In this document: positions 51,931-63,082 of the stretch, piece after piece
Layout: every line of letters begins with the position of its first letter
Position numbering within the stretch: position 1 is the stretch's first letter
DNA from: Aptenodytes patagonicus
Taxonomy: Eukaryota; Chordata; Aves; Sphenisciformes; Spheniscidae
Reading direction: 5' to 3'
Assembly (NCBI RefSeq): GCF_965638725.1
Contig: NC_134951.1
Span: 23,815,746-23,879,745, forward strand
DNA length: 64,000 bases
Program-made: the position numbers and the translations under genes
Notes under the pieces: generated by a model
Database searches by the model: none
What the model saw: the letters and a program-made list of their open reading frames with translations, nothing else
Told to the model about the DNA's origin: nothing

Positions 51931-54108
51931 AGCTCTCTTATGCATCTACAGTTATCCTAACACACTTAAATATTATCTTCTCGTAATTTGGGGAGAGTAA
52001 TAAATGTCACGAAGGAAGAGCAGCAGCATTACCTCTTGCTTTGGCAGTACTGATGATAAAGATTTAGAAAAAAATTATGCCAACCACAAAAGAAACTTCT
52101 GAAGAACTATGTAATGCACTGGGAATCACACATTAAGTAATATTTAGGACAACGAGGCTTTTGTCTGAGCTTTGCTTTTTTTTACAGGTTGGAAGCTTTC
52201 CTGAAAAATGAAACTATAAGCAACTGACTCCTTGAAAAAATGACAACTGCTTGGATTACCTGTTCTTTTACAGTTTTGTTTTACCTATAAAATACTGTGA
52301 CTTCTGTCTTCATTATTGTCATGAGCTCCCTTCTGCTGTCTAACGGTTTTATTGCTGCTGCAACACTTTCCTGTTTCTTTTTGTTAGCATTAAATGTTGC
52401 TAAGTAACTGAATCAGGCTGTGGTATTATTTGGCGTAACTATTCTATTCTTTAATATATGTATAGACATTACTCAGCAAAATGAAAATTACTCTCCCAAG
52501 GGAAAGAAGGCCATTTGCATCTACCACAACACTAATTTTCAGATGATTTCTAGGAAAAATTGAAAGGGAATCCTAAGAAGTGATGCGTATTTCCAAACCA
52601 GGCAGTTCAGGAAATATGAATATTGATGAAAAATTGCTTCACCTTCTGGTGGCCTAAGCCACCCTAAATAACACCATTTATTTTGCTTTCAATCATGTGT
52701 CTCAGCTCTTACAAGCAAAATAATTTAAAAGCAAAATAGCTTGGCTTTCTATCAGCACAAGCTCATTTAAAGAATTCACTTTTGCTATGACTTATTAAAT
52801 AGAAATAATAATTTAAGTAATTTTATAGGAAAGATCGAATTTGCCGTTTTATTTAGCTCTCCTAATTTCATGTTAACACGGCAATGATCTAGAGTGTCTC
52901 ATCTGTACTACTCACATGGGCCTACTATCAACAAGGGTAACCATCCCAATTGCAAACAGGAGATGATCCGGGTTTAATGCAATCTTCACTTTACATTCCT
53001 CTGAAATAATCAAAACCAGTAACAGTCACACCGCAGACCAGTTTGTTCAATTTCCACTGCGAAGGTTTAAACTGTTTCAGTGTTAAATAAAACATAATAG
53101 AGAAGGTCCAGATGAGGACTGTTGACACCAGAATAGAAAAATTCACACAGAACTTTATGAAGAATGTCTGAAGCAGAATAGTGTCAAACATTATTAAAAT
53201 TCTCAAGAATTGTGTGAATTGCTCAATGTTGATTAGAATTGCCTTAAAAGTTTCCACATTCCATTATGCTATTTTTGCTTCAAATCCCCCAAAAAGAATG
53301 TATTTTTTGTACATTTTTAACACAGATATGCACTACACATAAAAATATTTTAAAATAAATTTCTCAGTCTTAGAACCTGAATCCCCCCAGATGAATTTTT
53401 TTATAGGTAGGAACTTGGACTCTCAAGATAACAACTGTTCTTTCCATGGGAAATATCTCTAGATTTGCTTGTTTGAAAATTTATCAGCTTTAGTTAAAAA
53501 AAAAAAAAAGGGCAGAGGGACAGAAATCATAAATACTAAATAGTAAAAAGGCTTCTGTTAGGAGTACAGTGAGCTAAAATTACACTTGCAAAAGAGAGGA
53601 TGGCTCAACATAACTATGGGCAATAATCAATTTACATCTGCTTGTTGAATTAGCACAAGATGTTTATACATTTGGAATGAAACCACATATACACAAAGTC
53701 TTATACCAGGTGGCTCTGTACTAAAGAAAAGAAAAATCACATTGTTGCAGCTCCCTCTAATGTATAATTAATATAAATACGCTGAAGCCAGCAGGTAAAA
53801 TACTACAATAGCTGGATATGAGTGGCAGTGAATATTCAGGAAAGAGAGTTGTCATGGAAAACCCAGTTACTTATGTACCTCAGCTACTAATGACTGTATT
53901 AAATTTGCAGCACAAGTCAGAAAGCGTGACTGCCCAAGCTGGGAAGGCACACTTGTCCTCACCCTTCTAGAACCTATACCATAAAAGAGAAAAAAGGTAC
54001 AAGAAACACATTGCTTCCTCTGCTTCCTCCTTCCATATTGCATTCTTCCTAAGGTGTGAGGTATTCACTCAGGGTACCATCCACCAGGTGGGCTTCCAAT
54101 TAAGGGAG
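51931..54108. other. Intergenic, nothing recognised
   Basis: A+T-rich sequence, several homopolymer runs (A-run near 53496-53509), no gene seen. Confidence 0.45.
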
Positions 54109-54665
54109 TGTGGTGGGTTCACCTTGGTTGGCTGCCAGGTGCCCACCCAGCCACTCTCTCACTTCCTCTCCTCAGCAGGACAGAGGGAGAAAATAAGGTG
54201 AAAAAGCTCATGGGTCCAGATAAGGATAGGGAGAGCACTCACCAATTACCATCACAGGTAAAACAGACTCAACTTGGGGAAGATTAATTTAATTTGTTGT
54301 GAATTAAAAATAGTGGATTATTAAAATAGGATCATGAGAAACAAAAACAAAAGTAAAAAGACCTTCTCCCCAACCCCCTCTTCTCCCCAGACTCAACTCC
54401 GCTCTTTCGCTCCTGACTCTTCTGCTGCCTCCTCCCCTCCATGAGTGCCGCAGGGGGATGGGGAACAGGGGTTGGGGTCAGTTCGTAACGCTTTGTCTCT
54501 GCTACTCCTTCCTCCTCACGCTGTTCCCCTGCTCCAGCGTGGAGTGCCTCTCAGAGGACACAGTCCATCACAAACCGCTCCAATGTGGGTCCTTCCCACA
54601 AGGCTGCACTTCAAGAAGTAAGCTCCAGCTCACTCTCTCTCAGTGTTTTAGTGCTGCCTAGTCCT
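54109..54665 (+). mobile_element. Endogenous retroviral LTR, partial
   Basis: Starts TGTGGTGGGTTCACC, the kind of 5' end (TG...) recalled for a common avian ERV LTR family. It continues with CTGCCAGGTGCCCACCCAGC, CAATTACCATCACAGG, ACAGACTCAACTTGGGGAA, CAGGGGGATGGGGAACAGGG and the block CTCCAATGTGGGTCCTTCCC near its right end. No CA terminus or second LTR is seen and no retroviral gene flanks it, so it is a truncated solo LTR. The 3' part is missing where CR1 copy 3 begins. The exact ERV class (ERVL- or ERVK-like) is uncertain. Old host-genome relic, non-coding. Confidence 0.6.
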
Positions 54666-54687
54666 CAGGGAAACACAGGAGTACTAC

Positions 54688-56374
54688 ATAGAATCATAGA
54701 ATCATAGAATCATTGAGGTTGGAAAAGACCTCTAAGATCATCGAGTCCAACCGTCAACCCAACACCACCAGGCCCACTAAACCATGTCCCTAAGTGCCTC
54801 ATCTACACGTCTTTTAAAAACCTCCAGGGATGGGGACTCCACCACTTCCCTGGGCAGCCTGTTCCAATGTTTCACCACTCTTTCAGTAAAGAAATTTTTC
54901 CTTACATCCAATCTAAACCTCCCCTGCCGCAACTTGAGGCCATTTCCTCTCGTCCTATCACTTGTTACTTCGGAGAAAAGACCAACACCCACCTCGCTAC
55001 AACCTCCTTTCAGGTAGTTGTAGAGAGCGATGAGGTCTCCCCTCAGCCTCCTTTTCTCCAGGCTGAACAGTCCCAGTTCCCTCAGCCGCTCCTCATAAGA
55101 CATTTCTCCAGACCCCTCACCAGCCTCGTTGCCCTTCTCTGGACACGCTCCAGCACCTCAACGTCCTTCTTGTAGTGAGGGGCCCAAAACTGAACACAGT
55201 ATTCGAGGTGCGGCCTCACCAGTGCCGAGTACAGGGGCACGATCACTTCCCTACTCCTACTGGCCACACTATTTCTGATACAGGCCAGGATGCCATTGGC
55301 CTTCTTGGCCGCCTGGGCACACTGCCGGCTCATGTTCAGCCGGCTGTCAACCAACACCCCCAGGTCCTTTTCCGCCAGGCAGCTTTCCAGCCACTCTTCC
55401 CCAAGCCTGTAGCGCTGCATGGGGTTGTTGTGGCCGAAGTGCAGGACCCGGCACTTGTCCTTGTTGAACCTCATACAGTTGGCCTGGGCCCATCCATCCA
55501 GCCTGTCCAGGTCCCTCTGCAGAGCCTTCCTACCCTCGAGCAGATCAACACTCCCACCCAACTTGGTGTCGTCTGCAAACTTACTGAGGGTGCACTCAAT
55601 CCCCTCATCCAGATCATTGATAAAGATATTGAACAAGACCGGCCCCAGTACTGAGCCCTGGGGAACACCGCGCGTGACCGGCCGCCAACTGGATGTAACT
55701 CCATTCACCACAACTCTCTGGGCCCGGCCGTCCAGCCAGTTTTTGACCCAGCGCAGAGTACACCTGTCTAAGCCGTGAGCCGCCAGCTTCTCGAGGAGAA
55801 TGCTGTGGGAGACAGTGTCAAAGGCCTTGCTGAAGTCCAGGTAGACCACATCCACAGCCTTTCCCTCATCCACTAGGCGGGTCACCTGGTCATAGAAGGA
55901 GATCAGGTTGGTCAAGCAGGACCTGCCTCTCATGAACCCGTGCTGGCTAGGCCGGATCCCCTGGTTGTCCCGCTCATGCCTTGTGAGCACCCTCAAGATG
56001 AGCCGCTCCATAATCTTCCCCGGCACCGAGGTCAGGCTGACAGGCCTGTAGTTCCCCGGATCCTCCTTCCAGCCCTTCTTGTGGATGGGCGTCACATTGG
56101 CAAGCCTCCAGTCTTCCGGGACCTCCCCCATTAACCAGGACCGCTGATAAATGATGGAGAGCGGCTTGGCGAGCACCTCCGCCAGCTCCCTCAGCACTCT
56201 CGGGTGGATCCCATCCGGCCCCATAGACTTGTGAGTGTCCAGGTGGCATAGCAGGTCATTGACTGCTTCCTCCTGGATTACGGGGGGTTCATCCTGCTCG
56301 CCATCCCCGTCTTCCAGCTCGGGGGGCCGAGTACCCTGAGGATAACTGGTCTGCGGATAACGTGAAAACATCAC
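54688..56374 (-). mobile_element. CR1 LINE copy 3, 5'-truncated
   Basis: Reverse-strand CR1 whose 3' tail (AGAATCATAGAATCATAGAA) begins at about 54688, directly beside the partial LTR. The 3' UTR block matches copies 1 and 2 (same TGGTGTTGGGTTGACGG sequence in reverse). The 5' limit is near 56374, upstream of the [13 protein letters not shown] stretch, making this the most 5'-extended of the three long copies, though still without endonuclease. Confidence 0.96.
54777..56374 (-). pseudogene. CR1 reverse transcriptase fragment (copy 3), one frameshift
   Basis: The first frame (55082-56374, 430 codons) carries [16 protein letters not shown] near its start, block [11 protein letters not shown] at 177-186, GVPQGS at 236-241 and FADD at 266-269. 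It then runs off into [13 protein letters not shown]. The continuation lies in another frame (54777-55103), beginning [19 protein letters not shown] and ending in the canonical C-terminus with [19 protein letters not shown]...ALRDMV. One small indel at about 55095-55110 (GAGAAATGTC against GAGAACAAGTC in copies 1 and 2) explains the break. The C-terminal 2-nt excess of copies 1 and 2 is absent here. Confidence 0.92.
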
Positions 56375-57839
56375 GTTTTCTGAACTGCATCACTTTTGGA
56401 TTAGATGTTTAGCTCATGATGCTCTACTAGTCAAATCCCACCTACCCTAAAAGACCCACCTGAGCTGTGAGGTAACTGTGTACTTGTTTTATGTCCACAT
56501 GCCACAGGATACCTCAAGAGGTGGCGAGAAATATAGAAGGAACCTACAAACAAAAGAATTTTTGCCACATTATGAAGAAATTTTCTAGCTCTAGATCCAA
56601 AAGAGCAAGAAAGACCCTTTCATGCACTGGGCAAGGAGTGTTACACGTTCCTGGCAGAGTACTGTGGTTGAGACATACATTTATGACAGAATCATTCAGG
56701 CCAGTGAATGTGAGGATAACTGCAGGTGTCTTGCTAGCTGCATTTGGTTGAAGGCTGCCCACAGCAGCCAGCGATGTCAGCAAGAATCTAGACAAGTTGA
56801 GCAAGTGAGAGAGGGGGGCTAGCAAGGCTAAAACCATTACAACAGAGCACGCTGCCCCACAAGAAGTTCCAGACCAGCATAAACCATCAATATTGACTCA
56901 CATCCTTTTCCAATGTGAGGCTGGGAAACTCTTTTCAATCACCGTATTCTCCAACGTGACAATCAGGCTGGCAGACGGGGTGGCCTACAGCCTTTTACCC
57001 TGCAAAGGCAGCACCTTTGCCATGGCTGTATTTATGTCAGGACTACAGGGTCTTGAAAAAGACTAGGGTATAGTCTTTTTTTTTTTTCTCTCTTCATGAA
57101 AAGAGATGAATCCTACCTCTAAGACAGTAGTTTAATTACTAAAAGTGACATACCGAGAACATATTCAATCAATGTCGGGTCAAAAAGAACTACTCATGCA
57201 ACTTTTTCAAGCCCAAAGACAGAAAAGAAGCCCTTTTAAGACATCTGAGCCTACGCTGAATTCTGTGCTCTTATAGCACTGAGGTTATTTTGTAGGATCA
57301 TAACCTCCAGTTTCAAATGGGAAAGAGCTGCAAAAGGATTAGGGAATGCTTCCAGATCGGGACAAGTTGCAGCAATTGCAGTAGTGTCAATCCCAAGCAT
57401 TCAAATAATTAAAGGTCAACCCCTTGTTCTACAGCACAAAATATTTAAGACCGATTTAAATGTTTTAAAGCACATTTCCAATTTTATCTTTAGCTCCTTG
57501 ACTTTCTCTTTGTATATCTTTCTCCACATTCATACAGGGGGAAATTACCAATTTTTAAGTGAAAGCTGAAATGTTCATACAATCATATATACATGACTTA
57601 AAGCTTTAATATTAAACAAGGAGCTCCATAAGTTTGGTTTCCTACGGACTTGTTTCCCATTTCCCCCAAATTCTCCTTTTACAAAAATAAGCCCAGTGTA
57701 GCTCCAACCCTCATACACCACCTCTAAGCCACCAAAAGAAAACGTGGCCTGCCCAGGGAGGATGCACACAAGGACCGCAGCTGGCCAAGGTATTGACTGA
57801 CCCAGGCTCCTCAGCCGCTCCCAGGCACCCGCATTCCTC
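56375..57839. other. Intergenic between CR1 copy 3 and CpG island
   Basis: No gene recognised. G+C rises only from about 57,700. I could not find the missing 3' part of the 54109-54665 LTR here, so CR1 copy 3 is not obviously nested inside it. Confidence 0.5.
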
Positions 57840-58439
57840 CTGCTCTCCCCAAGGCAGCCCCGAACTGGTGTATTCCCCCAGCTGCCTATTTTCACACACC
57901 CTGCGGGAACCCGAGTGTCTCCGAGACAACCACTTCTGCTTCGAATCCGGCCGAAACCAGCCAACGGGTTTAGAAACCGAAGCGAGGGACGGGCAGGCAG
58001 CACAACCTGCTCTTCCCCGAGGGCCCTACCGAGGCTGAAACGCTCCCCGGCCGGCCGCACCACGACACTGCCAGACTGCCCGCGGATGTCTGCGCCGGCG
58101 GTAAGAAAGCCCCGTCAGCGCCAGGCCCGCGGCGGCGGCTCCGGGGGCGGCTCCGGGAGCGCAGCGCCGACACGCCGCCCCACCGCCGCGCGGGCGGCCG
58201 TTGCCCAGCCCCGCTCGCGCCACACGCCCCGCCCCCAGCCGACCAAAACATTGACACGTGCGCTTCGCTCCCCCCTCACGTGACGCGCCTGGCCCGCGCC
58301 TGCCGGTGACGCCACCGCCCCCTTCCGCCAATGGAGAAGGGCGCTGCCGGGTAGCAACAAGCGCCGCGGCCGGCGGCCAATCAGCGGGGCGGGGGGCGGG
58401 GGGAGCGCAGCCTCATGTTACTTCCGTCAATAGCCCCGC

Positions 58440-58513
58440 GGCCCGGGCCGAGCGCGCGAGGGGGTGTCGGGCCGGTCGCGCGCTGTGGGGAGCGGCGCTA
58501 CCGCTGTCGTGAG
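58440..58513 (+). other. Probable FBXO25 non-coding exon 1
   Basis: Inferred 5' UTR exon. The start is approximate, placed just downstream of the ETS site and GC boxes. The end is set by the donor CGTGAG|GTGAGG at 58513/58514. The first intron then reaches the acceptor at 62937-62938, next to the recognised start-codon exon. That FBXO25 translation begins in the exon after the promoter exon is consistent with the absence of an MPFLGQ-type start here. An alternative first exon may end at 58100 (see findings). Confidence 0.6.
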
Positions 58514-61500
58514 GTGAGGGCGGCGGCGTGGCCGGGGCGATGAGGGCCCGGGTGATGACGGCCCGGGTGATGACGGCCCGGGTGTACAAACGAGGCGGGG
58601 AGGGGTAGGGTGTTGGGACTGTGTGTGTGAGGCCCACGGGCCCGGGGGTTTGGGGCTGAGTGTGGACAGAATGGGCAGGCTCGAGAGGCTTGGGACTGGG
58701 TCTTAGGGGCGTGTGGAGCTGGACTAGTTTGGGATAAGGTGTTAGGGTCAGGATGGGCAGATGGAAGGGCCTGGGGCTAGGCATGAGGTGCAGCATAGAG
58801 GGGGCTGGGGGGAGGTGTCTGGAGCCTGCCTGGAGGAGTGGGGTGTTGGGATATCAATAGGCTGCATGAGTATGGGAGAACTGGGAGATGCAAGGGCTGG
58901 GACAGCAGCAGGCTGGAGGGAAGAAGCCTAGGGTAGGCAGTTCAGTTGGAGAGGAGGAGCGTTTGTGCCTGTTGGGAACTGAGAGCTGCATGGCCTGGAT
59001 GCACTAAAATAGTTGTATGGGGAAATAACAGTCACAATAGGAGTGGGCAAGAGAAAAACTGAGGAGTTGATGAATCATGGTCTTGCTGAAGTTTGAGACT
59101 TGATTTGAGACAGTTGTTTGATATGAAAAAACATGGGGTAGGATGCAGTCTGTAAGCAGACTCGGACCTCTGAGTCACAGAGGGGCTAGCTGGGCTAGCT
59201 CCTAGAAGGCGGCAGTCTAGATGGCTGTAGTGAGGGTGTAAAGGAGCAGTTTCTATCGAAAACTGAGCTGCTGAAGAGATTTTGTTAGCATGCTAAAGGA
59301 AGAGATGGGTGTGCTGTTGGATTGTTAGGAAACAGGAGGACCTTGCCTGTTCCCATCAAGTTGGCAACAGTCTTGCTACTGAACAACAAGAATGGTTTGG
59401 GTCATAATGACATGTTCTCAGGTATAGGAATATACAGACAGATCTCCAGTACAGTGACAGAGTGGTAGGATGACTTGCTGCAGTTCTGAATGGCATTGCA
59501 GTGATTTTTTGCTCACATGGTGAGTTATCTACCTCATGGAAAGCAGAACTCCCTTACAAGTGCAAGGATGGCTGGAGCACTTACTGTAATCTCAAACTGT
59601 ACGAAGCTGGCATACACAGCCCTCCTCTTCTGTGCTTCTTTCTGGTGGTTCTTGTTTCCTCAGTCTTTTTTCCCCCTCTCCTGAGGAAAAGGTGTATGGT
59701 GCAAAGTGAAGAACTCTTGTTCTTATTTGGTTTTAGGAAAAAGTTAAATGCGATCAATGTCTTGTCTTGAACCCTTGTTGTTAGCTAATGACCACATTCC
59801 TTTCCCAATCCTTTTTTTGCTTTAAAGAACCCTGTCCCACTGCATTTTCCCCAAAATCCAAGTCTAGGGAGCTCATCTTTTGTTGTGGTGAAAGTTTTAA
59901 CAAGTAAACAGCTGCTTGCTATTACTGAAGGTATACTACATAAAGTATGCTGGAACTCTTGAAAGCAAGCTCTGGTCTGGAAGCCACAGGGATGCTTTAG
60001 TGCAATGCTGTACTGGGAAGCAAAGTCTGAGTGGAGGCAGAGCAAAAGCATGAATTTTCTTACCTTGTCCAGGCAGTCATACTCTTATGATCACTTCTCG
60101 TGTGAAAGAGATGCATAGGAGAGATGTTTATGATACACTGCAGCTTTTTAAAATTTGGTCACTTTCTTCTGAACAACAATCAAATCTACACTTCAGTCCT
60201 ACAGGCATTGAGAAACAATGGGATTTTTTTTTTCTAGTTGCATATGCGCTGTTACTAAAAGAATACTTTTACATTTCTGCCTCCATGAGCTCCAACTTTT
60301 GAGCACGAGTACAGGTCATTTTGTGGAGTTGCTACTGATGGATGCACTCTTAGCTGGTGCAATAGTGAAACTATGTCTTGGACTAAGAATATCTGTTTCT
60401 TTGGGGAAAAAAAATAGGTCAACGTGTACGAACCTCACAGAATACTGACTTTTTGTAATCTTCCACAAATGCTTAAGTAATTTTAAAGAAGTTAAAGTAA
60501 TCTGTCATTTTTCTAATAGCTTTTTATTTTTTTTCTCTTAGAAAGATAATGTGCTGAATATATCATTCATGTCTCTGAGCTTTTTGTCTTAAGTATGGTT
60601 TTCCAGGATTTCTGGAGCAGACATCAGTAGGCTTCGATGTGTGTTCATGCACTTCCTGATACTGTTGTTGTTATTTTGAAAACACTTAATGTAATATTTT
60701 TGAGGAGGGATGACTGAACATTTATTCTGTGCTGAAACCTTGCAATGAAAGACCATCACTTTTCAGGCTGTAAAGATCTGGAAAGTAGTCTGGTTTAGAG
60801 CATGTAACTATTGAAGCATGTCACTTTAAATGCCAGTACAGCTCCCAAGGAGGAAGTTATACAGAGCACTTACACTGGTGGCCTGATACCTTGAAAACAC
60901 AGGGTTTTTTTCCAAAGTTTAAGAATTTATAAAGCATACTAAGCATCCTATGCTGTAAATTATGATTAGCTTTGGACTTCAGCTACTTCCATCCACTTGA
61001 ACAAAATACTCTATCTTTTCTTGTATTGTTTTCAGGAAGGTTTTTTTCTTCATCATTTTTTTTGTAATTTACCCTGTTAACTTCTAACAATACACATTCC
61101 CACCTTGCTGCAAGTATGTATGCAAGTAAGGTTTTTTTCACTTCCTTTTCCCAACAATTCTTTATCAATGTAAGTATTCTTGAAATATTTTAAATCTTTT
61201 TTTCCGAGTTATCCTATTCAGCCTATAATGATCTCTGTGGTTTCTGATAAAATCTCTAGATCTTAATTTTTGAGTAATGGCATGCACCTACAATAGTGTT
61301 TTATCTTTATATCAGAGCTGCTGACCAGGAGTAGATTGTGAGTTCTGTATGTCTAGATAGGGTTCAAAAACTTTTGGTTTATGTTTGTCTAAGACGATGT
61401 TTTTGACTTGCTGTTTGCTGTTTTCTGAGTCTCTTTCAGTGATTTTTACAAATTTTCAAGTGAATTCTGCTTATCTTGGCAGGAGTAAAAGTACTTTAGC

Positions 61501-62938
61501 CTATGTTATTACGAAATGCACTCATGAGCACCAACTATTTAAACAGTTGTATGATAAAGACAAGAGGCCTTAATTTCAGTCAAAATGAGAGGAGTTCTAA
61601 ATAACTTGGAAAAACAGTGTGTTATGGTTCATATTACTCCTAGGAAGCAGTAAAACAATAGGAAAAGCAGATAGGCATGAATAGAGTTTGTGGTGGCTGG
61701 AGGAAAGGATGTGGTAAATTTTGGAAAAGATTCCCGTTAGATGCAGAGGAAGGCTGAGTTATGAGTAAGAAGGGGACTTTAGTCAATGCTGAGGGCTAGA
61801 CAATGCACTTCGTTTGGTGTGCGGTTTTTTAATTAAAAAAAAAAAAAACTGGCTCACTCAACTTGTATTTCTTCAGGCTTTGTATGCATCTGTGTCTTCT
61901 CCTGTTCTAACCAGGATATTGGGCAGATGCTGGTCAAGGGTGCAAATGGATAAATAAATTCATAGTGATGTTTGACTGATGTGGCCTAATATTTTTTTCA
62001 AGTTGAGAAGATGTTAGAAAATGCATACTTGTTAGGAACAAAGCTGTTGGTGTTATATATTAACATATGTTTCAAATATGATAATGCTATTTTCCCTGTA
62101 TAGCTTGCATATGAAATCTCTAGTTAAAATAAGGAGCAACATGTATGCATGATGAATGGGACGAAGAGGGCAAAAGCTAGCAAGGTCAGAGTCTTCAAAG
62201 TGTAGAAAACTGCTTTGTTCAAATTCTTACTTAATGTGTCAGAAGCAAATCTCCCTTTTGAAAAAGGACAGCAGAACACTGTTTGAATGGTATACCTGTG
62301 ATGACTCGCATCTGTTTGTAGGAATTTCAGGAGACATTTCACAGTTGACTTTATGTTGCAGTCTCCATTTGTCCTGGTATCCAGTTAATAGCCTAGTGTG
62401 GGAGGTGACCCTCAACAACAACTGAAAAAATATTTGGGAAAATGAAAATTCCTTTACTAAGCATCACTATACAGTGTAGCACAAACTCAGTATTTATAAG
62501 CCTTAGAAAAAATAAAAGGAGCAACATTGATTTTTGTAGCCTGTCAAACTCTTTAACAGCCATTTATTAGTCAGGTCTCAAAATCAGTAATCTGTTTCAT
62601 CATGGCGGAGCAGATTACACAGGATACAATTTTGCTCGTTTTGGTATCATCCCTTTCCTGGACTACCATGATTATTTTCCTTGTTCTCTAAAGAACTAGG
62701 AAACCTAGCTTGATCTAATAAATGTTGAACAACAAGAAAAATTAGGTTACAGAATCAAAAATGTACTTAAGAAGCCACTGAATTTTTTTCTTAAAAGGAC
62801 GCTCTGCAGACACCTTTCTTTCCTCAAGGTAATCGTTATATTTTTTTAACATTGAAGAGAACTGAAATAATGACAAGATGTTTTGCAACTTTTCTTAATA
62901 ATTAAATAATACACAAACAATCTTCTTGCTGCTTATAG
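58514..62938 (+). other. FBXO25 intron 1 (inferred)
   Basis: Begins GTGAGG and ends GCTTATAG after a pyrimidine-rich stretch. The first 400 bp are strongly G-rich on the plus strand, with a 15-bp tandem repeat (58539-58583). The remainder is A+T-rich, with T-runs, and no coding exon is recognised. Short open frames inside are motif-free. Confidence 0.65.
58539..58583 (+). repeat. 15-bp tandem repeat, 3 units
   Basis: Three units GATGANGGCCCGGGT at 58539-58553, 58554-58568 and 58569-58583; the last two are identical and the first differs by one base. It lies just inside the first intron, within the CpG island. Confidence 0.9.
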
Positions 62939-62945
62939 AGAAACC

Positions 62946-63082
62946 ATGCCATTTTTGGGCCAAGACTGGAGATCCCCTGGATGGAGATGGGTTAAAACAG
63001 AAGATGGATGGAAACGGTGTGAACCCTTCAGTGCTGCACTTGAGGATGGGAATAATCAGCTGAATGGTATCAGTCACACTGT
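62946..63082 (+). CDS. FBXO25: F-box only protein 25, first coding exon
   Basis: N-terminal exon of FBXO25, an F-box protein that serves as substrate receptor of SCF (SKP1-CUL1-F-box) ubiquitin ligases. It is mainly nuclear, with cardiac transcription factors among reported targets. The exon encodes 45 residues plus two bases of the next codon: [12 protein letters not shown] at 1-12, then [14 protein letters not shown] at 13-26, and it ends ...NGISHT. The opening segment is shared with FBXO32 (atrogin-1), but [10 protein letters not shown] and the following ISH are FBXO25-like. The ATG at 62946 has context AAACCATGC. The acceptor ends at 62937-62938 (CTTATAG), with AG-AG ambiguity of 2 nt. 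The donor GTAAGT begins at 63083, and reading through it gives an immediate stop, which supports splicing (phase 2). The F-box and the rest of the protein lie beyond the window. Confidence 0.93.

Larger units (their letters stand above)
57840..58640. promoter_or_regulatory. CpG island promoter of FBXO25
   Basis: Dense CpG and G+C sequence in an otherwise A+T-rich window. Motifs seen: CACGTG at 58255-58260 and 58274-58279 (E-box, USF/MYC type); CCAAT at 58328-58332 and 58377-58381; GGGGCGGGG-type GC boxes at about 58386-58402; and an ETS-type ACTTCCG at 58420-58426. No TATA box. This is a typical housekeeping, dispersed-start promoter. It sits immediately upstream of a G|GTGAGG splice donor at 58514 and 4.4 kb upstream of the FBXO25 start codon. 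A minus-strand open frame at 57575-58063 has no recognisable domain; divergent transcription is possible but unproven. Confidence 0.85.

Noticed and set aside
57575-58063. Minus-strand 162-codon frame leaving the CpG island
   Set aside because: G+C-rich composition lengthens frames by chance; no recognisable domain or conserved start.
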